Shown here: positions 51,448 through 60,466 of the stretch, one piece after another
How positions within the stretch are numbered: position 1 is the stretch's first letter
How the letters are laid out: each line of letters begins with the position of its first letter
Assembly: GCA_937952975.1 (NCBI GenBank)
Contig: CALFXX010000123.1
Coordinates: 1 to 64,000, forward strand
DNA length: 64,000 nucleotides
Source of the DNA: an uncultured Alcaligenaceae bacterium
Lineage (GTDB): Bacteria > Pseudomonadota > Gammaproteobacteria > Burkholderiales > Burkholderiaceae_B
Reading direction: 5' to 3'
Made by a program: the position numbers and the translations under genes
The notes under the pieces: model-generated
Databases searched by the model: none
The model's input: only the letters and a program-made list of their open reading frames with translations
What the model was told of the DNA's origin: nothing

Positions 51448-52464
51448 ATGTCAGACATGACGAATCTCGTACAGCAAAATAAATCTTTCATGACTTTCAG
51501 AAAGATCTGCCAACTGATGATGTGTTGCTTGGTGGTAGGGTCTTGCACGGTTTATGCCCAAGGATTTCCTGTTAAGCCGATTACATTGGTTGTGCCTTAC
51601 CAGGCGGGTGGGAGCTCGGACGCTATCGCGCGCTCGATGGCCCGATTAGTTGGCAAAGATCTGGGCCAACAAGTGATTGTCGAGAACAAGGCGGGTGCCG
51701 AGGGCATGATCGGCTCGCTAGATGTGATGAAGTCGGCGCCTGATGGTTATCGAATTCTCTTTGGTGGTGCGGGTTCGATGATCGTTGTTCCTGCGCTCAG
51801 GCGGACGCCACCCTTTGATCCAGGCACTCAATTTACACCTCTTGCGGGTACGATTGATTTTTCGTTTTTTTTATATGTGCATCCCGATTTGCCGGTCAAA
51901 AATTTGCAGGAGTTTGTCAACTACGCACGCGCAAATCCAGGTCAAATTAATTATGCAACTGGCAATAACCAGGGGCTACTCACCTTTGCTTATTTGAAAA
52001 AAAGTTTAAATCTTGATGTTGTGCAGGTGGCCTACAAGGGCGAAACCGCTGCCACAGCTGACTTGTTGTCGGGGCGGGTGCAGGCAATGTTTGCAACAAC
52101 AGCCCCCTTGATGCACGCTAAAGAAGGTCGGCTTAAGGTGTTGGTGACGACGTTGCCCCAACGTACGCCCTTATTACCTGAAGTTTCGACAATGAAAGAA
52201 AGCGGCTTCCCAGAGTTTCCGTTTTCACCGGCGGGCGGTTGGCTTGGTATTTTCGGACCTGCAGACATGAGCCCAGAAGCGATTAAGGTGTTGCACCAGT
52301 CTTTTGGTAAAGCCCTCGTGACTGCAGAGGTGCAACAACAGCTTGCGCAAGCGGGGCTATCTTATAACCCGATGGGTCTTGAACAGATGGGCACCTTTGT
52401 GAAAACTCAACGTGATCAGTTTCGGTTTTTGATTCGCGATCTTGGTATCCCGTTGGTTGATTAG
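51448..52464 (+). CDS. TctC/Bug-family periplasmic solute-binding protein, possible lipoprotein
   Basis: A 338-residue binding protein. The hydrophobic leader LMMCCLVVGSCTVYAQ contains VGSC, a fair lipobox, so it could be lipid-anchored; signal peptidase I cleavage at VYA/Q is the alternative. The first ligand loop is PYQAGGSSDAIAR, then APDGYRILFGG. The start is uncertain: ATGs at 51448, 51457 and 51490 are all in frame with weak ribosome sites. It lies between the CMD-like gene and a FadH-type reductase (27 nt downstream) on the same strand. Confidence 0.88.
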   Translation: MSDMTNLVQQNKSFMTFRKICQLMMCCLVVGSCTVYAQGFPVKPITLVVPYQAGGSSDAIARSMARLVGKDLGQQVIVENKAGAEGMIGSLDVMKSAPDGYRILFGGAGSMIVVPALRRTPPFDPGTQFTPLAGTIDFSFFLYVHPDLPVKNLQEFVNYARANPGQINYATGNNQGLLTFAYLKKSLNLDVVQVAYKGETAATADLLSGRVQAMFATTAPLMHAKEGRLKVLVTTLPQRTPLLPEVSTMKESGFPEFPFSPAGGWLGIFGPADMSPEAIKVLHQSFGKALVTAEVQQQLAQAGLSYNPMGLEQMGTFVKTQRDQFRFLIRDLGIPLVD

Positions 52465-52491
52465 AATCATTGCAAAAATCATCCCTTTAAA

Positions 52492-54543
52492 ATGAGTCGG
52501 TCTTTCATGTCGCAAATCGCTAAACAGCTGTATCCACTTTTGTTATCTCCAATCAAGGTCGGCGCACACACGTTACCAAATCGCGTCATCATGGGGTCGC
52601 TGCATACGCGACTTGAAAATGAGCCAGATGGTGTTCATCGTTTAGCCGAGTTTTATGCGGCGCGGGCTCGGGGTGGCGTAGGTCTTGTCGTCACGGGCGG
52701 TGTGTCTCCTAATTTTGACGGACGCGTCGAGCAGGGGGCCTGGGTGCTTGACTCTGCACAGGCGCTCGAGCAACACATCCCCATCGTGCAGGCTGTTCAT
52801 GCAGCGGGCGGTAAGATTGCGTTACAGATTCTTCATACTGGCATTTATGCAAAACACGATGAGATCATCGGTCCTAGCGCGCTTCGTTCGGTCATTAACC
52901 CGCGCCAGCCACGGGCGTTTACTGTCGAGCAGATTGAGCAGACCATTGAAGATTTTGTGAACTGTGCGGTGCTCGCCCAACAAGCAGGCTATGACGGTAT
53001 TGAGGTGATGGGCTCTGAGGGCTACCTGATGACTCAGTTCACCGCTTTGCGTACCAACAAGCGCGACGATGAATGGGGTGGTTCGCTTGAAAACCGAATT
53101 CGTTTCCCTGTTGAGGTTGTGCGGCGTACACGAGAGCGTGTGGGCCCTGGGCTTTTGATGATGTATCGCATTTCGGCGATAGATTTGGTTGAGGGCGGCT
53201 TAACAGGCGATGAAATTGATCAACTTGCTCAAGCCCTAGAACAAGCGGGCGTAGACGTCCTCAACACCGGAATTGGCTGGCATGAGTCGGTTGTACCAAC
53301 GATCGCAACGAGTGTCCCACGAGCGGCCTTTGCATTTGCTGCAGCCCGACTTAGAAAGGCAGTATCGATCCCGGTCGTGGCCTCAAATCGCATCAATATG
53401 CCCTCGGTTGCTGAAGATATTTTGCAGCAAGGGCAGGCAGATTTAGTTTCGCTCGCGCGCGCATTTTTGGCCGATCCAGATTTTGTCGTGAAAGCCGCTA
53501 CTGGGCGCACTGATGAAATCAATACTTGCATTGGTTGTAATCAGGCCTGCTTAGATCATATTTTTACCGATAGGATTGCGTCTTGTTTGGTGAATCCGCA
53601 GGCTTGTCATGAAACCGAATTCACGGCACCGATGCCGCAAAAAAAACTGAAGGTTGCAGTGATTGGCGCGGGGCCTGCTGGGCTTGCCTGTGCGATTACT
53701 GCAGCCGAGCGTGGCCATCACGTTCAGCTCTTTGAAGCGAGTAGCGAAGTGGGAGGGCAACTCAATTTAGCGCGACGTATCCCAGGTAAAGAGCAAGAAT
53801 TTGCAGAGCTGGTGCGTTACTTCAATAAGCGCTTGACCGCCACGGGTGTCACTGTCAATCTTCGAACGCGTGTCGACGCCGCGGATCTTATCTCTGAGGG
53901 TTTTGAGCGTATCGTGATCGCGACGGGGATTAAACCCCGAACTCCGACAATTGCGGGGATCGAACACGCTAAGGTCGTGCGTTACACCGATGTGATTCTT
54001 GGTCGAGTGCAAGTGGGAGAACGTGTAGCGATTATCGGCACCGGAGGAATTGGCCATGATGTCGCAGAGTTGTTGACTTCAGCGCACGAAGGTATACAGT
54101 CGACTCAAGAGTTTTTGAAGATGTGGGGGGTTGATCCAGCAATCGGTTCTGCAGGAGGGTTGCAGGCTGCTGTCCCTGAAGGCTCTCAACGTAAAGTCGT
54201 GATGTTGCAGCGAGGTACAAAAAAGCCAGGGGCGCGTTTGGGCAAAAGCACGGGCTGGATTCATCGCACCAAACTCACCAAGCGTGGTGTCACCGCTGTT
54301 TCAGGCTGTACATATGAAAAAATTGATGATCAAGGTTTGCACTACAGTGTGAACGGTGAGCCGCACCTGTTAGACGTTGACACGATTGTATTGTGTGCAG
54401 GTCAAGATTCTGAGCAAGAGTTGGCAGCCAGATTGACTGGCCAAGTCTCTGATTTAAATTTGATTGGTGGTGCCCGCGTGGCAACAGAATTGGATGCGAT
54501 GCGTGCAATTGATGAGGGTACGCGACTGGCTTATACGTGGTGA
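52492..54543 (+). CDS. fadH: 2,4-dienoyl-CoA reductase (FadH-type) NADPH flavoenzyme
   Basis: A 683-residue fusion close to E. coli FadH in length. Residues ~10-335 form an OYE-like FMN barrel with the FadH-specific VMGSEGYLMTQF in place of HGAHGY. A [4Fe-4S] cluster is bound by Cys346, Cys349, Cys353 and Cys365. An FAD domain (VIGAGPAGLACAI, ~390) and an NAD(P) domain (IGTGGIGHDVAELL) complete it. It reduces 2,4-dienoyl-CoA or similar conjugated systems. Start may be 52492 or 52507. It follows an orphan tctC, so it could act on an imported unsaturated acid. Terminator downstream. Confidence 0.9.
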   Translation: MSRSFMSQIAKQLYPLLLSPIKVGAHTLPNRVIMGSLHTRLENEPDGVHRLAEFYAARARGGVGLVVTGGVSPNFDGRVEQGAWVLDSAQALEQHIPIVQAVHAAGGKIALQILHTGIYAKHDEIIGPSALRSVINPRQPRAFTVEQIEQTIEDFVNCAVLAQQAGYDGIEVMGSEGYLMTQFTALRTNKRDDEWGGSLENRIRFPVEVVRRTRERVGPGLLMMYRISAIDLVEGGLTGDEIDQLAQALEQAGVDVLNTGIGWHESVVPTIATSVPRAAFAFAAARLRKAVSIPVVASNRINMPSVAEDILQQGQADLVSLARAFLADPDFVVKAATGRTDEINTCIGCNQACLDHIFTDRIASCLVNPQACHETEFTAPMPQKKLKVAVIGAGPAGLACAITAAERGHHVQLFEASSEVGGQLNLARRIPGKEQEFAELVRYFNKRLTATGVTVNLRTRVDAADLISEGFERIVIATGIKPRTPTIAGIEHAKVVRYTDVILGRVQVGERVAIIGTGGIGHDVAELLTSAHEGIQSTQEFLKMWGVDPAIGSAGGLQAAVPEGSQRKVVMLQRGTKKPGARLGKSTGWIHRTKLTKRGVTAVSGCTYEKIDDQGLHYSVNGEPHLLDVDTIVLCAGQDSEQELAARLTGQVSDLNLIGGARVATELDAMRAIDEGTRLAYTW

Positions 54544-54562
54544 GGCTTGAGCGTCAGTCAAT

Positions 54563-54592
54563 AAAAAACGCCCCGTGAAAGGGGCATTTTTT
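54563..54592. terminator. Bidirectional intrinsic terminator
   Basis: GCCCC-GTGAAA-GGGGC with an A-run before and a T-run after, 20 nt past the FadH-type stop. It also faces the converging amtB operon and can end both transcripts. Confidence 0.88.
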
Positions 54593-54647
54593 ATTGTTTA
54601 GGCTTCAAGAGGCGTGAGTGTTAACTACTTGTGGGCCTCAGAGATTT

Positions 54648-54675
54648 GGGCGCATCCACTAATGTGGATGTGCCC
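54648..54675 (-). other. Strong stem-loop directly after amtB
   Basis: GGGCGCATCCAC pairs with GTGGATGTGCCC (one mismatch or G-U pair) around a TAAT loop, 7 nt beyond the amtB stop. No T-run on the minus-strand side, so it is probably a 3'-end protecting hairpin ahead of the terminator. Confidence 0.6.
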
Positions 54676-54681
54676 GATTGC

Positions 54682-56160
54682 TTAGTTTTCGTAGGCAGAC
54701 TCGCCGTGCGAAGTAATATCCAAGCCTTCGCGCTCTTGATCTTCAGGAACACGCAAACCAAACACCAAGTCTGCAATCTTGAAGGCAATGTAAGCAACGA
54801 CACCTGACCAGGCTAATGTCACTAAGACGCTTTGGCCTTGAATCAAGAACTGATCCACAATTGAGTAGTCTGCGGCTGCAGCGTTGGTCACATAGTCATA
54901 GATGCCGGTGCCACCCAGTTTAGGTGCGGCAAATACTGCGGTTAACAAGGCACCTAGAATCCCTGCGACGCCGTGAATACCAAACACGTCCAAGCTGTCA
55001 TCTGAGCCCAATAGTTTCTTCAGGCCACTCACACCCCAGATGCAGAGAAAGCCGGCCAAGGCGCCAATTGCCAGAGCGCCCATGGGGCCTACAAAACCTG
55101 CGGCGGGTGTAATACCAACCAAGCCCGCCACACAGCCAGACGCCGCACCTAACAGTGAAGGTTTGCCACGTAAGAGCCATTCTGCGAAAGTCCAAGCCAG
55201 CACGGCTGCTGCAGTTGCAAGCAAGGTATTGGCAAAGGCTAAAGCAGCTGTACCGTTGGCTTCGAGTGCTGAGCCGGCATTAAAGCCAAACCAACCAAAC
55301 CATAGAAGCGCTGCACCAGTCATCACATGAACCATGTTGTGCGGCTTCATGGATTCTTTGCCAAAGCCCAAACGCTTGCCGATCACAAACGACCCAACCA
55401 AACCAGCGATTGCGGCGTTGATGTGAACAACGGTGCCGCCTGCAAAGTCGAGCACGCCTTTTTGAAACAGCCAGCCAGCTTTGGCAGTCATGGCTTCAAG
55501 CGACGCGGCATCTTTGACGTCGTCTGGGCCGGGCCAGAACCAGACCATGTGGGCGATTGGCAGGTAGGCAAAAGTAAACCACAGAACCATAAATAACAGG
55601 ATGGCTGAGAACTTTGCACGTTCTGCGAAGGCGCCAATGATCAGGCAGCAGGTGATTGTTGCGAATACGCACTGAAACACCATGAACACGTACTCAGGGA
55701 TTGCAACGCCTTTGCTGAACGTGGCCGCGACTCCTTCAGGCGTGAGCCCTGCCAAAAACAGCCGGTCGAATTTGCCGATAAACGCGCTGCCCTCGGTAAA
55801 CGCCAAACTGTAGCCATAAATTGACCAGAGCACGACGATCAATGAGAACACGACCAAGCACTGCATCAAGATCGATAAGATATTTTTACTGCGGGTTAAG
55901 CCGCCGTAAAAAAGCGCTAAACCGGGCAAGGTCATTAAAAGCACCATGGCGGTACAGATCAACATCCACGCGGTATCGCCTTTGTTTGGGACCACAGCTG
56001 CTGCCGCGGCAGCGGGTGCTGCCGCAGCTGCAGGCGCGGCAGCCGTTGCGGCTGGCTTAGCGTCCTGCGCGTATGCGGGGCTTGTTGAGGCAAGCCCCGC
56101 AATGCCCATCACGACAGCCAAGAGGCCTGTTGCTAAGATTTTATTTAACCAATTTGACAC
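54682..56160 (-). CDS. amtB: Ammonium transporter AmtB
   Basis: A 492-residue Amt channel with a signal peptide (1-31, ending SPAYAQ) and a low-complexity Ala/Pro linker (~36-56) before the 11-helix core. The pore twin histidines are His246 (GGTVVHINAAIAG) and His396 (DVFGIHGVAG); ALFYGGLTRSKNILS opens helix 2. The C-terminal tail (GLRVPEDQEREGLDITSHGESAYEN) is the regulatory GlnK-contact region. It starts at GTG with GAGGTG upstream, 14 nt after glnK. It moves ammonium into the cytoplasm under nitrogen limitation. Confidence 0.96.
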   Translation of the reverse strand: MSNWLNKILATGLLAVVMGIAGLASTSPAYAQDAKPAATAAAPAAAAAPAAAAAAVVPNKGDTAWMLICTAMVLLMTLPGLALFYGGLTRSKNILSILMQCLVVFSLIVVLWSIYGYSLAFTEGSAFIGKFDRLFLAGLTPEGVAATFSKGVAIPEYVFMVFQCVFATITCCLIIGAFAERAKFSAILLFMVLWFTFAYLPIAHMVWFWPGPDDVKDAASLEAMTAKAGWLFQKGVLDFAGGTVVHINAAIAGLVGSFVIGKRLGFGKESMKPHNMVHVMTGAALLWFGWFGFNAGSALEANGTAALAFANTLLATAAAVLAWTFAEWLLRGKPSLLGAASGCVAGLVGITPAAGFVGPMGALAIGALAGFLCIWGVSGLKKLLGSDDSLDVFGIHGVAGILGALLTAVFAAPKLGGTGIYDYVTNAAAADYSIVDQFLIQGQSVLVTLAWSGVVAYIAFKIADLVFGLRVPEDQEREGLDITSHGESAYEN

Positions 56161-56174
56161 AATACACCTCGTCT

Positions 56175-56513
56175 TTAAAGTGCCGACGCGCCGGTTTCAC
56201 CGGTGCGAATGCGAATGACATGATCGATAGGAGTCACGAATATTTTTCCGTCTCCAATCTTTCCCGTACGAGCGGCTTTCTCGATTGCTTCCAGTGCCTG
56301 ATCCAAAAGCTCGTCGGATACGGCGGCTTCTAGTTTGATCTTAGGCAGAAAGTCAACGACATACTCTGCACCGCGATAAAGCTCTGTATGACCTTTTTGG
56401 CGACCGAAACCTTTGACTTCGGTCACGGTGACACCTGAGATGCCAACGGCGGTGAGAGCAGTGCGCACTTCGTCCAGCTTGAAGTGTTTGATGATAGCTG
56501 TGATCAATTTCAC
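56175..56513 (-). CDS. glnK: P-II nitrogen regulatory protein GlnK/GlnB
   Basis: The full 112-residue PII fold: KLITAIIKHFKLDEV at the start, T-loop with uridylylation site Tyr51 in GAEYVVDFLPK, B-loop GKIGDGKIFV and C-loop residues RIRTGE. It binds ATP/ADP and 2-oxoglutarate and blocks AmtB when nitrogen is plentiful. The linkage to amtB (14 nt downstream) supports GlnK over GlnB. It starts at GTG with AAGGGG upstream. Confidence 0.97.
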   Translation of the reverse strand: MKLITAIIKHFKLDEVRTALTAVGISGVTVTEVKGFGRQKGHTELYRGAEYVVDFLPKIKLEAAVSDELLDQALEAIEKAARTGKIGDGKIFVTPIDHVIRIRTGETGASAL

Positions 56514-56530
56514 GGCAGTCCCCTTAACAA

Positions 56531-57385
56531 TTAAAAGGTTTTAGTTAACGTTGCTAAGACCGTATCGCCGCCCAAGGCCTTACCTTGAGAGTTGATGTAG
56601 GCGCCAGTTTTTGCATTCGTACCGATGTAGGCGATTGCCAGAGTCAAGCCGCTACCAAAGTCTTTTGTGACGCCGAGTTTCCAGTCGGTATATGAGTAGA
56701 GGCTGTTGTTCGAAACGCTAGAGCCACCTGCGGTACCTGCGACATACTGATAGCCGGCATGTGCGTTCAGAGATAAGCCCCAAACGCCGGTGTCGTAGTT
56801 CGCAGTTAAATCTGTGTAGTTTGATCCTGAGCTATTCGAGAAACCAAACAGTGTCGTCACAGCGTACGAAAACTTCAGATAACCCGTGACTGAGTCAAAC
56901 GTAAAATTTTGAGCTGCGTAAAGTTCAGTCGTGTTGGGGTTGGTCGTAAAGCCGGTTGTGCCAGAGGTTGGGTAGTAGTATTGCAGGACACCAACGTCTG
57001 CAGTAAAACCCTTCGACCATTCGTACTTGTAACCAGCGTAAAAATCCATTTCAATCGGTGCTGAGGCGCTTTTGCCCGAGGCCGACGCAGAATCTGAAAT
57101 CCAGCTGATCGATGAGTTCCAGTTGCCGATATAAAAGCCACTTGGGTGGGCGTAATCAAAACCACCTTGAATGGCTGGCTGTAGATTCGATTGAGAGATT
57201 CCGCGATAGCGGTAGTCGCTGGTCAGCGAAACGTTTGCCGTAAGTGGACCAGGATCGGCTGCTGCGGGCTCTGCCGCAGGCGCTGTGGGAGCGGCGGTTT
57301 GAGCAACCGCAATGTTGCTCAGGCCGAGGCAAGAAAACAACCCGGCTGCGAGTGAAGAGGCGACTGTTTTACGGCTGATATACAT
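56531..57385 (-). CDS. TorF-family putative outer-membrane porin
   Basis: A ~284-residue protein. The signal peptide ends at IAVAQT, an Ala/Pro linker follows, then ANVSLTSDYRYRGISQSNLQPAIQGGFDY, the hallmark of the TIGR02001/TorF family, and alternating beta strands to a C-terminal Phe (LATLTKTF), typical of outer-membrane barrels. It is likely a channel for nitrogen compounds, since it is the first gene of the operon with glnK and amtB under a sigma-54 promoter. The ATG at 57385 follows AAAGGAG. Confidence 0.9.
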   Translation of the reverse strand: MYISRKTVASSLAAGLFSCLGLSNIAVAQTAAPTAPAAEPAAADPGPLTANVSLTSDYRYRGISQSNLQPAIQGGFDYAHPSGFYIGNWNSSISWISDSASASGKSASAPIEMDFYAGYKYEWSKGFTADVGVLQYYYPTSGTTGFTTNPNTTELYAAQNFTFDSVTGYLKFSYAVTTLFGFSNSSGSNYTDLTANYDTGVWGLSLNAHAGYQYVAGTAGGSSVSNNSLYSYTDWKLGVTKDFGSGLTLAIAYIGTNAKTGAYINSQGKALGGDTVLATLTKTF

Positions 57386-57425
57386 CCCGAACTCCTTTGT
57401 GTCATGTGACTTGTTCGGATAACAA

Positions 57426-57441
57426 AGCAAGATACATGCCA
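57426..57441 (-). promoter_or_regulatory. Sigma-54 (RpoN) -24/-12 promoter of the porin-glnK-amtB operon
   Basis: On the minus strand TGGCATGTATCTTGCT matches TGGCAC-N5-TTGCW at all key positions except the last C of the -24 box. It lies 41 nt before the porin ATG, giving a ~30-nt leader. The match, the gene set and two upstream NtrC-like sites reinforce each other. Confidence 0.85.
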
Positions 57442-57566
57442 GTTGTTATTGAGAAAGTCTAGGCGAGTAAAGTGGACAATTCCGCTATTTCTTTGAATAG
57501 CAGTCACGAAATTGCCATTTAAAGGCGCTAATGCGATCCGCAAAAACTGACATATCCCAGCTAAAC

Positions 57567-57583
57567 TGCACCATATTTGTGCA
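57567..57583. promoter_or_regulatory. NtrC-type enhancer site 1
   Basis: TGCACCATATTTGTGCA is a 17-nt dyad with perfect TGCAC/GTGCA ends, matching the NtrC consensus (TGCACY-N5-RGTGCA form, with one inner mismatch). It is centred about 160 nt upstream of the expected sigma-54 start. Confidence 0.8.
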
Positions 57584-57585
57584 AA

Positions 57586-57602
57586 TGCACTGGTATGGTG
57601 CA
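57586..57602. promoter_or_regulatory. NtrC-type enhancer site 2
   Basis: TGCACTGGTATGGTGCA is a second 17-nt dyad, an even better NtrC consensus match. Its centre is 19 nt from site 1, close to two helical turns, so two NtrC dimers could bind the same face. Confidence 0.85.
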
Positions 57603-57631
57603 ATAAGCTTGTCTGCTTACAGTGGGGTGTA

Positions 57632-58606
57632 TCAGTCAAGCGTCATATTGCTAGTTCGGATAATTTTTGCCAAACGTTCGGCTTCGGCACTCAGGCGGGC
57701 AAAATAGGCAGCGCCTTCCTCCTGCATCGGAATAAAGCCCAAGTCACTAAAACGTTTTTGAACCTCGGGCGATTTCATGATCGTTTGTGTCACCGCACGC
57801 AGTTTGCCTAAGATAGGCTCAGGTGTGCTGATCGGTACGGCAATTCCGATCGAGCCGCCATAAGAGAAATCTTTGAAACCAAGCTCCTCCATCGAGGGCA
57901 CCTTTGGCAAAAGTGGCGAGCGTTGGGGGGTCGTGACAGCCAGGGCCCGTAGACGTCCGGACTGAATGAATGGGCTGGCGTTTGCAACCGTGTCAACAAA
58001 GAGATCGACACGCCCCGCATACAACTCGATCAAAGCCGGGCCACTACCCTTAAAGGGTACATGACTGATCGACAGATTGGCAGCATTTTTTAAGGCTTCG
58101 TTAGCCATGAAGGAGGTCGAGGTGCCGCCAAAATTTGCAAAATTCAGTGTGTTTGGCTTGTTTTTGGCGTGTGCAATTAACTCTTGCATTGTGTGAAAAG
58201 GAGAGGCGCTCGAGACTACAAAAATGCCAGGTGACAATACAAGGAGCCCGATGGGTTGAAAATCACGTTGCCACACGTAACTCAGCTTGTCTCCCATAAT
58301 GGTCGGGGCAATCGTAAACTCAGTGCCAGTCACCTGATACAAAGTGTAGCCATCAGGCGTCGCCTTAGCCGCAATCGCCGCTGCGATGGTGGCGCTTCCA
58401 CCAGGCTTATTTTCAACCACTACCGGCTGTGAAAGTTGCTCAGAATATTTAGAGGCAATGAAGCGCGCAACGGTATCTCCGGCGCCGCCAGGTGGGTAGC
58501 CTACGATCAGTCGCAGAGGTCTGTTCGGGTAGTCTTGTGCCCACGCACAGCCAAGTGCGTCAAAACCTAGAACAACGAACGCAAGTGCACAAAGAAGATG
58601 TCGCAT
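57632..58606 (-). CDS. TctC/Bug-family periplasmic solute-binding protein
   Basis: A 324-residue binding protein. The signal peptide ends at GCAWAQD; YPNRPLRLIVGYPPGGAGDTVAR and ATPDGYTLYQVTGTE follow. No membrane partner is adjacent. It lies upstream of, and on the same strand as, the nitrogen operon, whose NtrC sites begin 30 nt after its stop, and is divergent from a NitT/TauT-type ABC gene set. Confidence 0.92.
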   Translation of the reverse strand: MRHLLCALAFVVLGFDALGCAWAQDYPNRPLRLIVGYPPGGAGDTVARFIASKYSEQLSQPVVVENKPGGSATIAAAIAAKATPDGYTLYQVTGTEFTIAPTIMGDKLSYVWQRDFQPIGLLVLSPGIFVVSSASPFHTMQELIAHAKNKPNTLNFANFGGTSTSFMANEALKNAANLSISHVPFKGSGPALIELYAGRVDLFVDTVANASPFIQSGRLRALAVTTPQRSPLLPKVPSMEELGFKDFSYGGSIGIAVPISTPEPILGKLRAVTQTIMKSPEVQKRFSDLGFIPMQEEGAAYFARLSAEAERLAKIIRTSNMTLD

Positions 58607-58760
58607 GGTGATTGTCTCTTATGGATGTTTGAGTGCAACCCTTTGATTATGCCTAAAAAAAGTAGGCCTGCCCTGTTTTAGGGGCTCATATCCACGCCCG
58701 CAGTACCCATGCTAATCTTGCCGCAGCATCTTCCCGTCTCACCAATTCACAGCGAACACC

Positions 58761-59579
58761 ATGGCGTTAGTCGAGTCTTCAATGAGCAAATCCGATGGCG
58801 CTGCGAAGGGTCTTTCGGTGATCACGCTCAATGGCGTTGCCAAGCGTTTTGACTCAGGGCTACTTGCCTTGGATGAGGTCTCATTACAGATTGCACGTGG
58901 CGAGTTCGTCACGCTGTTGGGGCCGTCGGGTTGCGGAAAAAGCACGGTGCTCAAGTTGGTCGCCGGTTTGGTAATGCCTAGCAAAGGCACTGTCGTTTCG
59001 CCAGCACAAACAGACCAAACAGGGCGCTCGACGGCCTTTGTTTTTCAAGAGCCTACCCTGCTGCCATGGTCGACGGTCGCTGACAACGTCTGGTTGCCGT
59101 TGCGTCTGCAAGGCCAGTCGCGGTCAGCCGCGCAGTCGGTCATCACTCGTGTGCTCGAACAAGTCGGGCTTGGTGAGTTTCATCAGAGCTATCCGGCGCA
59201 ATTATCCGGTGGAATGAAAATGCGTGTTTCTATTGCGCGCGCCTTGGTCTCGCAGCCTGAAGTTTTGCTGATGGATGAGCCCTTTGCCGCGCTGGACGAT
59301 ATCACTCGTCAGCGCTTAAACGCCGATTTATTGACCTGGTGGGAGGGCCGTTCGATGGCGGCGATGTTTGTCACGCATAACGTGGCTGAAGCAGTTTTTT
59401 TGAGCCAGCGGGTACTGGTGATGGGCGCGCGGCCAGGCAAAGTGATTGCAGAAGTACACATCGATCAACCATACCCACGTGATGCGAGCTTTAGACAAAG
59501 CCAGGTCTTTCATCAGCACTGCCAAGCACTTGGCGCCGCACTTGATGAGGCCGGTGCAAGTGCGCTGAGGGTTCGATGA
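58761..59579 (+). CDS. NitT/TauT-type ABC importer, ATP-binding protein
   Basis: A 272-residue ABC ATPase of the SsuB/TauB/ThiZ group. Walker A is GPSGCGKST, the Q-loop FVFQEPTLLPW is typical of the family, the signature is LSGGMKMRV, Walker B is LLMDEPFAALDD, and the H-loop His lies in FVTHNVAEAV. It overlaps the permease gene by 4 nt. Two in-frame ATGs (58761 and 58785) are possible starts. It works with the permease at 59576 and binding protein at 60467. Confidence 0.92.
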   Translation: MALVESSMSKSDGAAKGLSVITLNGVAKRFDSGLLALDEVSLQIARGEFVTLLGPSGCGKSTVLKLVAGLVMPSKGTVVSPAQTDQTGRSTAFVFQEPTLLPWSTVADNVWLPLRLQGQSRSAAQSVITRVLEQVGLGEFHQSYPAQLSGGMKMRVSIARALVSQPEVLLMDEPFAALDDITRQRLNADLLTWWEGRSMAAMFVTHNVAEAVFLSQRVLVMGARPGKVIAEVHIDQPYPRDASFRQSQVFHQHCQALGAALDEAGASALRVR

Positions 59580-60340
59580 AGATTAGTCATATTCTTCTGC
59601 CGACCGCAGTTTGTGTCGCGTTGCTTGCAGGGTGGGAGTTCTTTGTATGGTGGGCGCAGGTGCCCGCTTACACGTTGCCTGCACCGTCAGTTGTGATCGA
59701 GTCGCTTGTTGCTAACTGGGATTCGCTGATGGCGAGTTGGTGGTTTACTGTAAAGATTACGCTGAGCGCTTTGGGGCTGGCGTGCCTCGGTGGCGTTCTG
59801 ATTGCCTCGGTGTTTGCGCTTTCGCCGGCCACAGAGCGGGCGTTCTTTCCGCTTGCAGTTGTGCTTCAGGTCACGCCAATTGTGGCTGTGGCTCCGCTGA
59901 TACTGATTTATGTCGAAAGCACAATGGCTGCGTTGTTGCTGTGTGCCTGGATCGTGGCATTTTTCCCGATATTGTCTAATACCGTGATCGGCTTGCGCTC
60001 GATTGACGCCAATCTAATTGATTTATTCAGACTGTACCGTGCGACCTCTTGGCAACGCCTGACGCTGTTGCGGGCGCCCTCTGCCTTGCCGTATTTTATT
60101 GCGGGGGTAAAAATATCAGGTGGTTTGAGTTTGATCGGTGCGGTAACCGCTGAAATGGTGGCTGGTGCTGCGGGTCGTGAGACGGGCTTAGCATCGCGTA
60201 TTCTTGAGGCAAGTTTTCGAACAGAGACCCCTAAAATGTTTGCGGCCCTGCTGTTGCTTGTCGCAACAGGTGTGATGGTGTTTTTAATATTAAATATTTT
60301 TTCTAGAAAACTATTATTTCAGTACCCAAGGCCCGAATGA
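59576..60340 (+). CDS. NitT/TauT-type ABC importer, permease
   Basis: A 254-residue inner-membrane protein with six helices and the BPD_transp_1 coupling segment LFRLYRATSWQRLTLLRAPSALPYFIAGVKIS (EAA-type loop). FPLAVVLQVTPIVAVAPLILIY is the characteristic mid-helix. Its start overlaps the ATPase stop by 4 nt (ATGA). Confidence 0.92.
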   Translation: MKISHILLPTAVCVALLAGWEFFVWWAQVPAYTLPAPSVVIESLVANWDSLMASWWFTVKITLSALGLACLGGVLIASVFALSPATERAFFPLAVVLQVTPIVAVAPLILIYVESTMAALLLCAWIVAFFPILSNTVIGLRSIDANLIDLFRLYRATSWQRLTLLRAPSALPYFIAGVKISGGLSLIGAVTAEMVAGAAGRETGLASRILEASFRTETPKMFAALLLLVATGVMVFLILNIFSRKLLFQYPRPE

Positions 60341-60466
60341 CTCCTGATGGTCTGAACGAGCGATTAGAGTGTTTTATGCTGGCGTGACTACTGAGCCTAA
60401 TGTGCCTGAGCGTAATGCGTAAAGAGATCGTGAGTAGTCTGAGCCTTTGAGCCAAACAGGAAACAT

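Noticed and set aside
55946..56218. GC-rich, Ala-coding repeat-like stretch near 55980-56060
   Set aside because: It encodes the low-complexity Ala/Pro linker after the AmtB signal peptide; it is codon-level low complexity and not a DNA repeat system or CRISPR array.
58651..58667. GCCTA-N7-TAGGC hairpin upstream of the ABC ATPase gene
   Set aside because: Only five base pairs with an A-rich loop; no supporting context for a riboswitch or terminator.
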